NCBI GenBank assembly: GCA_963580285.1
Contig: OY757011.1
Coordinates: 96,145,650-96,209,649, forward strand
Source: Lucinisca nassula
Lineage: Eukaryota > Mollusca > Bivalvia > Lucinida > Lucinidae
Length of the DNA stretch: 64,000 nucleotides
Direction of reading: 5' to 3'
Shown one piece after another: positions 23,276 to 32,930 of the stretch. Within the stretch, counting starts at the first letter, position 1; each line of letters opens with the position of its first letter. Made by a program: the position numbers and the translations under genes. The notes below the pieces were generated by a model that did no database searches, was not told where the DNA came from, and saw nothing but the letters and a program-made list of their open reading frames with translations.

Positions 23276-23740
23276 GTTTGCAAACTTAAGTAAATAAATT
23301 ATATTAAATAATTTGGTTGGCTGATAGACCGCAATGGGTATGGCTAAATAAATTTATTCTGCAAGATAAGAGTTAAACTGAACAAAAAAAAACCTCCGAA
23401 ATAGCCAGCTAATAAAGCGAGTCAGTAGAAATATTACATGTATATATTCATAAAAGTATAATCCCTAACCCTTATCTTTCGAATTCGTCCCGAGGCAGAC
23501 ACGCCTCACTAGACAAACCCAGTCACGGAACAAATTCAAAGCATAAGACCAAACAGCTGCCAGGGTTGTTGACGAAGACAAACAAGGCTGTCACCCACCC
23601 AGGTACATTTTTTTGTATTATCCGCACAATCTGTTGCTCAACTTTTCGAAAAAAAAGCCAGCCACGATACGGGACGGTTCTTACGGTAAAGCTGTAGAAG
23701 TGGTAACCACCCAGCGGGCACACAACGGGTAAGCAACATC

Positions 23741-24037
23741 GTTTGTTTGTTTGTTTAAGTTGAGGTTTTACGCCCCCCGTCAACACTATTTAGGTCATTT
23801 TGGAGACATTGCTTCCAATTTTGTCGGACTTTTACCCGACAATGAGATGAAATGACATCTCAATCCCTACCGCCCATAGATTCCGCTTGGGTCTAAGGAG
23901 CGGTCCGACTCGCATCACTTTTCTTTGGCAGGCTTAGACCTAAGTGGTATACCAGTATTCAAGTTCGGTCGGTTTCAGCTCTGCGTTGAAGCACCGTGCA
24001 GCCAATCTATTTATCCAAGCCCCGATGAGCGGGGGCG
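23741..24037 (-). mobile_element. SINE-V, near full length
   Basis: The GTTTGTTTGTTTAAG tail complement is followed by GGTTTTACGCCCCCC, TTTTACCCGACAATGAGATG, GGTTTCAGCTCTGCG and CAAGCCCCGATGAGCGGGGG. An imperfect TSD is visible: GTAAGCAACATCG at left, GTAAGAGCAACGTCG at right. Confidence 0.8.
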
Positions 24038-24194
24038 AGTAAGAGCAACGTCGTATCAACGTCGATGCCTAGACGTCATAAGCTGGCTGGGCAATAAGCG
24101 TTACAATTCTGAGCATCGATTATTTCTCGGCACAACACATAGCCACTGAACTCGGCACCAAGTCTTCAATTCAGTAAGTTATGTATCCCTTAAG

Positions 24195-24460
24195 GGGAAT
24201 AGGAAATGTTTCAGGGGAGGCAACTCCTGCAAAAAGTATTTTATTGTCTCCCATGGCAATATGGGTCAACTCGTAAAGGAACGAATTTGCTCCTGAGGAG
24301 CAAATTCTTTCCTTTAAGAGTAGACCCCTCTTCCAGTGGGACAGGGCGTATAGAAAAGCGGACAGGAAGTCACGAAAGTTGCCCTCCTTTTGAAAAAAAG
24401 ACTAAAAAAAATATGTTGGGTGTTCCCAATCCCCTTAATTGCGCTGAACTGGTCGCGTAA
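24195..24460. repeat. Dispersed repeat D, copy 1
   Basis: AGGGGAGGCAACTCCTGC, GGGTCAACTCGTAAAGG, TTTGCTCCTGAGGAGCAAAT (a small palindrome), CTTTAAGAGTAGACCC and GGAAGTCACGAAAGTTGC recur in order at 30395-30625 and 61545-62125. Confidence 0.7.
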
Positions 24461-24834
24461 TGTTTGCAATATCTTTGGTATGACGTAAATGTTTATCATT
24501 GTATTCCATTTCTCTTCTAATGCGTCTATTTGCGGTAACATGTTGCGTCCCTTGCATGTACAGAACAATGCCTTCCATGTCTACAAAACAATAATTATTG
24601 GTAATTTACTGAAGGCATATTGAGACACATCGGTATAAGTAGTAATTATTCGGAATGTGTCCTTTATGGTAGCTTAAGATATCTCGCATCTTCTGAATTA
24701 GAATGACAAACTTACTTTAGCTGCGTCCAAAAAAAAAAAAAAAAAAAAGATGTGGCCTACGCAAGCCAGTCATTATGCCAGTGTTATGTGCATGCGCGAT
24801 CAGTTTTAGACTGGCGCAAGGCTTCTAAGAAAAC
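24461..24834. other. No gene recognised; poly-A run
   Basis: AT-rich sequence with an A run at about 24730-24748. No exon or repeat family is recognised. Confidence 0.35.
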
Positions 24835-25121
24835 CATCACAAAAACACGCCTTAAAGTTTATAATTTTTAACCCCCTTGAACCCCACGTTTATATAATAA
24901 AACTGGAGTTTCCGGGGGTATACCTTATTTTCATTATTTCTGCTCTTAAATATATATTGATGGTACTCGTTAGAACCGCCTCAATGAGGCGGTTCTAACG
25001 AGTGCACACAATCTATATTTGGAGCAGAAATGAGAAAAATATCACAATTTTTCATCATACAATTTTCATTTTTTCGGCGATAAAGGTGGCAATGTATTTG
25101 TATAGGCGTGTTTGCGTAATG
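24835..25121. mobile_element. palA MITE, full length
   Basis: It starts CATCACAAAAACACGCCTTA and ends GGCGTGTTTGCGTAATG. The hairpin ACTCGTTAGAACCGCCTC, AATGAGGCGGTTCTAACGAG is intact and is flanked by the outer pair CCCCTTGAACCCCACG and ACTGGAGTTTCCGGGGG. Confidence 0.85.
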
Positions 25122-25247
25122 CAAATCAAAGCACTGACAGAACAGGTGGGTCGACGGTGTCTGAGTGTAGGCTGGGAAAATTGTCCTGAACTGAGACTTA
25201 AATGGTTTCGTTTGACCCTTAAATGTCGTTTCTCTTAAACAAACAGA

Positions 25248-25320
25248 GTAGACCCTTATCAGACGCCGCGTTTCGCAGCGTCTGACCTGGGCCTATACTT
25301 TTGCCAATGAGCCGGTACAC
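25248..25320. mobile_element. Palindromic repeat G
   Basis: ATCAGACGCCGCGTTTCGCA with GCGTCTGACCTGGG and a right flank CTTTTGCCAATGAGCC. It lies inside segmental duplication copy 2, matching 13880-13960 in copy 1. Confidence 0.55.
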
Positions 25321-26027
25321 GCGCCCAATCCAACATTTACTTTTATTTAGCGCTCTGGCGTCAAAGGCAGACTAAAGCTGCTATTTATAACCGTTACTCG
25401 GATTTTTTTTGCATGGTCTTCGATAGTCACGTGGACAATCACAGGCGGGCAGCTTTAGTGGTTAATAACTTTGCGTCGATTGGTGAACAGCCAACGTAGT
25501 AAAACGCATCGTTCATTATCAGAATCTTATCACTTCAGTCAAACTTAAATGGCACATTTGTTCGACTCAGGGGTAGTTCCAGCCAGTGTGTGATAAACAC
25601 CCTTTAATGAGAAATTAAATCTGTTTTAACCTTAACGAGAGTAATGACCCCCACCCCTAGTCTTAAAGCAATGTGACTTTTTACTTAATTTGTATTCTCG
25701 TTAGGTTTTAGTTAAACTGAATTTCAAAAATGAAGCAAAGTATGCATTTCAACTAATCAAAGCCTTTCGGAACAGTTGTTCACTTATAACCCTGTTATTT
25801 AAATGCTGAGAAGTCCAGCAAGAAGTATTCTCTTTTAAATAAAGAACAACTGTATAGCTGATCGCCTGAGAAATGTGATGCTGAGAGGAGCCATGTCGAT
25901 TGTGAAATGTTCATCTACCATTTACGGTTGAAATGTTATATTTCTAGAAATTCCGCGGTGCATTAATACATGTACATGTAACATTGCACTGCAAAAGTTT
26001 TGTGCAACACTAGGGTGTATAAATCGT

Positions 26028-26228
26028 GGAGCGCTGTGGTGCTGTGGTAAAGTATCGGACTCGGGATCGAGAGGTACCGGGTTCGATCCCCACGAGCGGC
26101 AAGTGTTGTTTCCTTGAGCAAGAGACTTTATCCAAATTGCGTAGTACTGGTTTCTACCCAGGAAAAGAGGGCCACATGGAAGATTAGTATTAGTTTACTA
26201 AATGTGTTACCCTCTATAAATAAGGTCG

Positions 26229-26263
<35 letters not shown>

Positions 26264-26268
26264 ATACG
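26028..26268 (+). mobile_element. SINE-L, tRNA-headed, full length
   Basis: The tRNA-like head has GTGGTGCTGTGGTAAAG (A-box region) and GGGTTCGATCCCCACGAGC (B-box). The body follows with GCAAGTGTTGTTTCCTTGAG, ACTGGTTTCTACCCAGG, ACTAAATGTGTTACCCTC and TATAAATAAGG, ending in a long (ATT)n tail. It is absent from the matching place in duplication copy 1 near 17250. Confidence 0.8.
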
Positions 26269-26518
26269 CATTTTATGAAGAGGAAAAAAAATCATTAAAC
26301 TGACCAATCATGGTGTAATGTATCATTAAGTATAACACACCCAAGTTAGAAAATCGTGTCTATCATTTTTCTGAAACCTGGCATTTGATGATGAGGCGCT
26401 TCCAACGAGCACCTACAACTTATGTTTGGAATAAAAAAAATATGACAAAGCTTTATCAGAAATATTACCGTTTTCTTTTTTCATAAATGAAAGCGTGTAC
26501 TATGTCACACGGATTTGT

Positions 26519-26774
26519 CATCACGAAAACACGCCTATATAATTTTGACCCCATTGAACCCCACTATTATAAAGTAAAACTGGGGTTTACGGGGGTAAAC
26601 CTTACTTTTCTTATTTCTGCTCTAAACTAAAGATTGTGGGTACTCGTTCTAACGGGTACCCACTATCTATATTTTGAGCAGAAATAAGAAAAATATCACA
26701 ATTTTCATTTGAAAATTTTCGTTTTTTCGGCGGTAAAGTTTATAATGCATTTATATAGGCGTGTTTTCGTTATG
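26519..26774. mobile_element. palA MITE, full length, with empty site
   Basis: It starts CATCACGAAAACACGCCTAT and ends GGCGTGTTTTCGTTATG. The flanks are ...GGATTTGT and TAATCGTAATG..., and the paralogous locus near 17490-17515 has no element. The inner hairpin is partly deleted (TACTCGTTCTAACGGGTACC). Confidence 0.85.
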
Positions 26775-26832
26775 TAATCGTAATGCGTTTTGTTGGCCTT
26801 TACTGTATATAACAGTGACACGTGGCGGTGAT

Positions 26833-27136
26833 GTTTGTTTGTATTGGAGTTTAACGGCCCAGTCAACACTATTTAGGTCATTTTTGAGCCGGTCAGTTTA
26901 CCTATCAACACTTTCCTGGGCAGGCTTATACGTAAGCGGTTAACCAGTACAGTGCACATTCTTTCGCCAGAAACTGACAACTGCCCTTCTTGAATCAGCG
27001 GAAGGGGGAGAATGACCGTAGAAAAGATTTCATGATCAATCTCCACGAAAGAATGTTGCCGACCCCGGCGGGAGTCGAACCCGCGACCTCCTGATCACCA
27101 GTCAGACGCGCATCCGACTGAGCCACCGAGGCCGGC
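26833..27136 (-). mobile_element. SINE-T, tRNA-headed, full length with TSD
   Basis: On the minus strand the head reads GCCGGCCTCGGTGGCTCAGT, then GGATGCGCGTCTGACTGG and GGTCGCGGGTTCGACTCCCG, which is a good A-box/B-box pair. The body ends GGGCCGTTAAACTCC with a CAAACAAACA tail, so its 3' end resembles that of SINE-V. Flanking repeats ACGTGGCGGTGAT (26820-26832) and ACGTGGCTGGTGAT (27137-27150) are a one-indel TSD. Confidence 0.9.
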
Positions 27137-27329
27137 ACGTGGCTGGTGATCATCTGTAATAGTTATTGTCAGGCTACATAAGACACTTGAGTTACTGCTT
27201 CTATATGACTGTTAACTGAATCCGCAATGTCCAAGGTAGTTGTTGCCCTCAAGCCCTGGTCGGGACGGCAGCTCCAAACAAAAAACCTACATTACATGTA
27301 TCCGGATTTGCCTGTTCCTGGTTTATAAA

Positions 27330-27565
27330 TATGTTTATGAAAGGGTTATCCTTTGGAAGCAAGGAATACACCACAGAAGTGAAAAATATTGGTTGTACAT
27401 GTTTTCTGGGCCAGACTAGCTAGTTTCGGCCAATTAGGCCTCATCAGTGACCCTTATATTTTCAAAATTCCACATGGAATCAATGATCCTAAAGGACAAG
27501 AAAATATAATCTTCACTATGATGTAGGGCAGGGAGACGTTTTACCGACGCCACACATTCTGCATT
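27330..27565 (+). repeat. Dispersed repeat H, copy 2
   Basis: GGGTTATCCTTTGGAAGCAA, CTAGCTAGTTTCGGCC, AGGCCTCATCAGTGACCC, GGAATCAATGATCC and GGCAGGGAGACGTTTT. This is the longest copy in the window and helps to define the family. Confidence 0.65.
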
Positions 27566-27597
27566 ACATTACATTAAAATCTGCTTCGGCGGCTAGG

Positions 27598-27891
27598 CAT
27601 CACGAAAACAGGCCTATATACTTTTGACCCCCTTGAACCTCACTTTCATAGATTATAACTGGGGTTTACAGGGGTTAACCTTATTTTTCTAATTTCTGCT
27701 CAAAAATATAGATAGTGGGTACTCGGTAGAACCGCCTTGATGAGGCGGTTCTAGCGAGTACCCACTATCTATATCCCACTATCTATATTTTGAGTAGAAA
27801 TATGAACAATATCACAATTTTTCATCTTACAAGTTTCATTTTTTCGGCGGTAAAGTTTACAATGAATTTGTATAGGCGTGTTTTCCTAATG
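27598..27891. mobile_element. palA MITE, full length
   Basis: It starts CATCACGAAAACAGGCCTAT and ends AGGCGTGTTTTCCTAATG. The hairpin arms GGTAGAACCGCCTTGATGAG and GCGGTTCTAGCGAGTACCC are present, and the TATCTATAT(T) block is duplicated on the right. Confidence 0.85.
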
Positions 27892-28303
27892 GACGGAACA
27901 GACCATTTCTCTGATTCAACAGCCCAAACGGCGATACAGCAGCATATTGTGGAGCATGGAGAAAATGACAAGGATCTAAAGAAGTCATGTTCACCCACTG
28001 CATCCCGGCATAGCTTCAGAGGTATTGACACTGCCCTGCCTCTGGGTCCAGCTATGTCAGGGCGAGCGAGTGTGGCTGATTCAGCGTGCCTCTCCCTCAC
28101 TGTAATCCAATACAGAGCATGTTTCATCTTAATCATGTACATACAGCCACAGCAAACACACACATATGTAAGTCACACAAATAACCATGTTGAGATGGGC
28201 GAGCGGCGCAGTAGCAGGTGACCAAACAATGGAAGCTGTAATTACGGACCTGCACACATGCGGTTTGGTTCTATATGGTCGATTTCTTTAAGAATGAAGC
28301 AGT

Positions 28304-28700
28304 ATGGCTATTTCGGCAGCCGAACTGAGTAACAGAGCAGACATTTTAGGATCGCACAGCTCACCCGCTCAGCATGGGGAAGGGGCTAGAAAAAGGTGTC
28401 CTATACAATTGTCTGCTTCAAAACCCCTGGCTGGTAACCCGGGATCAGCGGGGACCCTATTTAGCAGCCGAGCAAGAAAGAAGAAGATAAAGGTGATATT
28501 TTTGATAAGCGGTGTATGGAATGTGTGCACCTTGATGGACACTGCTTGTTTAGATAGTCCACAGCGAAGGACAGCGCTAGTTGGCAGAGAACTCCATTGG
28601 TACAAAGTCGAGATTGCAGCTCCGAGTGAGACATGTATTCTAGAGTAAGGGTTGTTAAAAGAAGTTGGTGCTGGCTACACTTTCTTCTGGGGGTGGGGGT
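28304..28700 (+). pseudogene. LINE endonuclease N-terminal fragment
   Basis: The first ~115 residues read MAISAAELSNRADILG, a basic stretch RARKKKIKV, then GVWNVCTLMDTACLDSPQRR and TALVGRELHWYKVEIAAPSE. This is the start of an exonuclease/endonuclease/phosphatase domain of a non-LTR retrotransposon: the family has (G)xWNV(R/C)TL and a later SET(R) motif, here SET(C). A stop follows CILE, although the reading continues as GLLKEVGAGYTFFW to about 28690. There the sequence changes abruptly into a reverse copy of repeat M. The RT domain is missing. The 5' region (27892-28303) may be the element's leader. The clade is uncertain (CR1/L2- or RTE-like). Confidence 0.65.
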
Positions 28701-28704
28701 GGCG

Positions 28705-28895
28705 ACAATTCTCGCCCTTACTACGCTATTTAGGCAAATAATTTGTTCAGTCCGCATGAAGGCCTCCCAACTCATTAGTGCAACATCTCCATGAACACAA
28801 ACATCAATCAACCACAGAGATGAAACAACGGTGAGGACTCAACAGTAAGAAACCTCTGAAATGCTGGTACAAAAGAAAACCAACACTCAAAGCCT
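28705..28895 (-). mobile_element. Repeat M, inverted fragment
   Basis: GGCGACAATTCTCGCCCTTA, AATTTGTTCAGTCCGCATGA, CCTCCCAACTCATTAGTG and TGAAATGCTGGTACAAAAG match, in reverse, the first ~190 bp of 10802-11313. It joins the LINE fragment without a visible boundary sequence. Confidence 0.7.
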
Positions 28896-29173
28896 TCCTC
28901 AAGGACAACAACATACCAACAAATTGCACTTGACCGTGCAAGGGGTGATGCTTCATAAGACGGGGTGCTGTTGAGTATAAGTCAAAAAGAAACAGCAAAG
29001 CAGAGCAGAATCGTGGACAGCGCAAAGCCAGAGGCATCAGCAACAGAGCTGTCTTCCTTTAACCTCTGTGGCTGTATCTGCATGTCGTAAATGGAGACAG
29101 AATTAAAAGCTGTTCTCGCACCGGCCCTTCCAAGTTTATAGACCCGCTTACACAGCAGGTTCAGACAATTAGT

Positions 29174-29335
29174 GGATAACTGTATTCAAAATTGTCATTT
29201 GGGGAGGTAAATCGGTGGTTTTACGGTCGGAAATTTCGTTTTACGGCGACGCGTCAGCGGAGCCGTAAAACGGAATTTGCGACCGTAAAACCAACGATTT
29301 ACCTCCCCAAATGACAATTTTCAATACAGTTATCC
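29174..29335. repeat. Hairpin O, ~75-bp arms
   Basis: ATAACTGTATTCAAAATTGT, ATTTGGGGAGGTAAATCG and GGTTTTACGGTCG are mirrored by CGACCGTAAAACC, CGATTTACCTCCCCAAAT and ACAATTTTCAATACAGTTAT. The centre is GACGCGTCAGCGGAG. A decayed half is at about 39484-39560. Confidence 0.8.
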
Positions 29336-29439
29336 CCATTCTAATGCACTTATTCGGTTGTTTTGTTAAAATTGTACTATTTTGAATAAAGCGGCAGGTG
29401 TTGTGAGCTGCGTAATACATGTACCAAATGTCAGCCATT

Positions 29440-29530
29440 GAAAAAAGGACGTTACGTGGTGACGTCGGATTTCCGACAGTATATCGTGGAATATACTGTC
29501 GCAAATTTTTTACGTTATCCAATCAGACGT
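29440..29530. repeat. Short repeat with inverted TATACTGTC core
   Basis: GACGTTACGTGGTGACGTC, then GACAGTATATCGTGGAATATACTGTC. A similar inverted block (TATATTGCGATATACTGTC ... CGTCATCACGTAACGTC) lies at about 39030-39085, immediately 5' of the LINE. Confidence 0.55.
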
Positions 29531-30394
29531 CGCGTTGCATACGTAAATGCATTAGAATACGGCATATATGTTTGCCATGTTAACGCATTGGGATACACCC
29601 CTTGTTTACAAGAACAGACGTGTCTTAATTCAAAGTTGAGAGGTTTACCACAGAATCCGGGGTGAAAGGGCTAAACCCATTTCTTTTTGAGCTCATAAGC
29701 CAGCGATTATATGGCTTCAAAACATCACAGCAATGCGTTCAACGCACTTGTCCCTCGAGGCTTGATATGAACAATGGCATGAAAAAACATACCTTTCTGC
29801 ATACATGTGTGCGCCAACCAAGCATTTCCCACCCACGACGCATGTGCAAATTGCATAGTTATCTCTGACGGTTCTATCACAGGTAATGTATGGCCGTGTA
29901 TGTGCGCGGTATTGATATACACTATCCCTCCAAGAAAATCCCATTACAATTTAAAATGACACAGCTTAAATGCCGATACAATGGAAGCTGAGCTCAGCCT
30001 AATGTGGCGAAAATGCATTAGATCTCAAGATCATTTAGGGAAGATACTCGTATTAGGCAACACATCCATGCGACAAAAATGGTCTTTTTCATGCCCCCCC
30101 CCCCCCCCCCCCCCCCCCGGAAAAAAAAACAACAACAAACATGTTTGCTTTCTTTTATGAAAGCCTGTGACATTTTAATAACATCTGATGTAAGCTTAGA
30201 CTGTTGGTGCACGTTATAACGGCCTAAATGAGGCGGTTATAACGAGCACAATCAGTCAACAGTCCTACTGCCCCCCCCCCCCCCCCCCCAACAGAAAGTC
30301 TACTTTCATACTTAAGTTTTATACAGCTATTAAAGGGGTAGAGGGTAATTTCATGCACATATGTCAATGTGTCAGTAATGTGTTTGTTTAAGGG
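29531..30394. other. Unassigned; two poly-C runs and palB trace
   Basis: No gene is recognised. C runs lie at about 30096-30118 and 30271-30289. Between them, GCACGTTATAACGGCC and GAGGCGGTTATAACGAGCAC form a decayed palB/palA hairpin. Confidence 0.45.
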
Positions 30395-30625
30395 GTATGG
30401 ATACACCTTCAGGGGAGGCAACTTCTGCAAAGTTTTTTTTGTCTTTCATGTCAATAGAGGTCAACTCTTAAAGTAAAGAATTAACGAATTTACTCCCTAT
30501 GAGCAAATTCTTTCCTTTAAGTGTTGACCCACTTTTCTGCGTGACAGGGTTTATAGAAAGTCACGAAAGTTGTCTACCTGTGAAAAATTGCGAACATCTG
30601 CAAGGTGTATCCATTCCCTTAAAGC
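30395..30625. repeat. Dispersed repeat D, copy 2
   Basis: TTCAGGGGAGGCAACTTCTG, GAGGTCAACTCTTAAAG, GAGCAAATTCTTTCCTTTAA, GTGTTGACCC, AGTCACGAAAGTTG and GGTGTATCCATTCCCTTAA. The last block is shared with the copy at 61545-62125. Confidence 0.7.
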
Positions 30626-30733
30626 CGAAATGCGAAATATTCTGTACCCTTGTAAACTCAATTTTTCTCTTTATACAATGGAGTTTACAAAGGTATTCAT
30701 TACGCGTATGTAGTCTACATGAATATATATCAT

Positions 30734-30935
30734 CCCGCCTATCCGGGCTTGGAGATATAGATTGGGCTGCATGGTGCTTCCGCGCAGAGCTAAAACCGAC
30801 CAACACACAAGCACATTGCACATGTAGTACCGGTAAACCCTAGCGTTTCTTGCGCGGTAGGGCTTGAGATGTCCTTTCATCTCAATGTCCAGCAAATGGA
30901 AGCAACGTCCCCAAAATGACCTAAATACAGAGCCA
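30734..30935 (+). mobile_element. SINE-V, internally deleted
   Basis: GGGCTTGGAGATATAGATTG, TGGTGCTTCCGCGCAGAGC, GTACCGGTAAACC, CTTGAGATGTCCTTTCATC and CTCCAATGTCC-like blocks are present in forward order. The copy stops at AAAATGACCTAAATACAG, before the GTTAAAC tail. Confidence 0.65.
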
Positions 30936-31059
30936 GCGCACGAACAAACATACAATAACACATGTGCACCAATCGAAGACTCAGATCAGCCTACGCATTC
31001 ATATAGTCTATCCAGTGACTTCTCTTGCTGCATGAATGAGCATTTGGCCCTTAGCTATC

Positions 31060-31140
31060 CTTAGAGCGCACAACGAAAACTCTGATCAGACTGCGCGGAT
31101 GCGCAGGCTGATCTGAGTCTTCGTTGGGCGCACATGTCTT
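31060..31140. repeat. Palindrome related to repeat G
   Basis: GCGCACAACGAAAACTCTGA followed by TCAGACTGCGCGGATGCGCA and GGCTGATCTGAGTCTTCGTT. The arms pair around GCGCGGATGCGC. Related arrays are at about 43640-43735 and 54395-54490. Confidence 0.55.
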
Positions 31141-31373
31141 ATTGTAGGTTTTGTCATGCGCTGGGTCATATATTGTTTTACTTATTTTGAAACACGCGCA
31201 TGTAGATTGTTGGTACATGTACTCGTTCGAACCTACTCGATGAGGCGGTTCTTACGGGCACATACGATCTGAGTTTGACGCGGAGCAGAATAAAAAAAAA
31301 TCTAACTGCACTTGCGTATGTAACGTGACGTCTGATTTGATAAAGTCTGACTGACAGACTGACAGATGTTTTT

Positions 31374-32340
31374 AAGGTAACCGGGCGCCATAGGCACATA
31401 GGGGCTACCCCCAGTTCGCCATCTGGGATTAGTTGTGGGTACTGCTCTTTTCCCTAGGCTGCCAATATGCTGACTTCTGTCTGCTTGACAGTTATCAGCT
31501 AGCCGATTGGGAGTTGGGTGACTTCTTTCGCGGAGGATGTGAGAAGTAGGTCAATCCCACCTCTCACATCCCCCGCTCAAGATGTCATGTAGGCACAGAA
31601 CGCACCCAATGTTAAGCGTTTGTCCTGTAAAATGGGCAGTCCTCTGGCGAGGTTCGAATTTTGAATGCAGATGCAGACCAATGGTCGGGCTCTAGAATGT
31701 GGTGACACGTTGCCAATTCCGGCTGCAAAATGTGTCAGTACACAGCCCTTGTCTGACCGAGGAAAAAAGCTTCTCATGCATTATCGGTTTTGGCTTCCAT
31801 TAGACTCTACCCCCACCCCTGCCGTGGTAGAGAAAACGCCTTGGACACGGTGCTTGTTAAAGGGTGATAATGCATGTAATTTTGAATTTTGAACGGCGGC
31901 CAAAAGTGAGCCAGGAAGGGTTACTATTAGACCAGCCAATTTCGGCTATTGCAAAATGTCCTAGTACCCGTGCTCTACCACCTTGAGAACACGCCTATGC
32001 TGTGTCGTTACCCCCCAGGTCTCTACAAGGATAATCTTGGTAGTATCATGTACTACTGGCCCCTACTTTCGTCGCGTTGGGATGTCATATGTTGGTGTTT
32101 TGGTTGTTGCTTTTCTCTTAGTTTGTAGTTAATTCAGCCAATCGGTGTGCAGTTGTTGACTTCTATCGCGGAGGATGCGAAAGGAGGTCAATCCTATTTT
32201 GCCTCTTAGCTTGCCAGTTTCTGAAAAGGTGATGTTTCCATCGACGTAGGATGTCGAATTCTTATAAATTCGTAAGTGGGTCAATTGGGACCGGACCGCC
32301 ATATTTGCATATCATTTTCTCATCCTCCGTGAAGGAGGAT
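31374..32340. repeat. Unassigned; internal near-repeats
   Basis: TTTTTAAGGTAACCGGGCGCC with CACATAGGGGCT at 31370-31410 recurs at 48940-48978. CGCGGAGGATG(T/C)GA with AGGTCAATCC occurs near 31530-31555 and again near 32170-32195. No open frame of interest is seen. Confidence 0.4.
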
Positions 32341-32879
32341 ATCATATTGGGGATATATGGATTGTAATACATTATGGATCAGTACTGGTTGTATGTAGTA
32401 GTGTTGTAACCCTCTTTTGTTCAGGATCAGTTTCGTTAGAATTATAATGTTTACACATAGGCGTGTCTTTTAGCGGTGAAAAGTTATGTGGTTTGGCAAA
32501 GGCGAGTATGTGGCTAACCAGCCATTGTGCAATTTCGCTATTATTTCATTTTGAACGGCCGGTCTAAAAGGCTTTTTTAAGGGTCTTCCTGTGTCCAAAT
32601 CCCTATCAAATTTGGTCATTACCGTTGCCCCGCCTATTAAAGTGTCCTGTATTTGACCTACTCCAGAGATGTATGCTCCGTTCTGACAGCGTGCTGTCTT
32701 CGCTTCGCACATTTCCGGGTTTCATCAGGCGGATGTCCCCAAGGGGGCCTCTACGAGGCAGCCTTCTGGGCACCCAGCTGATGACTTCTCGGTAGCTGCC
32801 CTACACGAGGTATGGTGGGATTCCCCGTCAAGGATTCCCATGTACCTGCAAAAGAAATTATGTTTAGTATGTATGGGAG
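32341..32879. other. No recognisable feature
   Basis: No gene or named repeat is recognised. The base composition is less AT-rich than most of the window. Confidence 0.35.
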
Positions 32880-32930
32880 TTAGGGTTAGGGTTAGGGTTA
32901 GGGCTAGGGTTAGGGTTAGGGTTAGGGTTA
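32880..32930 (+). repeat. Interstitial TTAGGG telomeric repeat
   Basis: Eight hexamer units in tandem, seven TTAGGG and one CTAGGG (fifth), plus a trailing TTA. TTAGGG is the telomeric repeat known from molluscs. The array is interstitial, since unique and repeat sequence continues for over 30 kb on both sides. It lies on the 3' side of the minus-strand LINE, about 1.16 kb past its stop codon. Confidence 0.95.

Larger units (their letters stand above)
25130..27220 (+). repeat. Segmental duplication, copy 2
   Basis: It corresponds to 13760-14130 plus 16850-17620. This copy contains three elements absent from copy 1: SINE-L (26028-26268), palA (26519-26774) and SINE-T (26833-27136). Copy 1 therefore supplies approximate empty sites for these insertions. 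A related third stretch lies near 40550-41110. Confidence 0.7.

Noticed and set aside
27060..27136. Possible functional tRNA gene (minus strand)
   Set aside because: The A- and B-box region is the head of a SINE with body, tail and TSD. The second copy at about 61890-61971 confirms the family.
27790..28221. 143-residue open frame across 27790-28221
   Set aside because: Its first part translates the right end of a palA MITE. The rest may be LINE leader sequence but has no recognisable domain.
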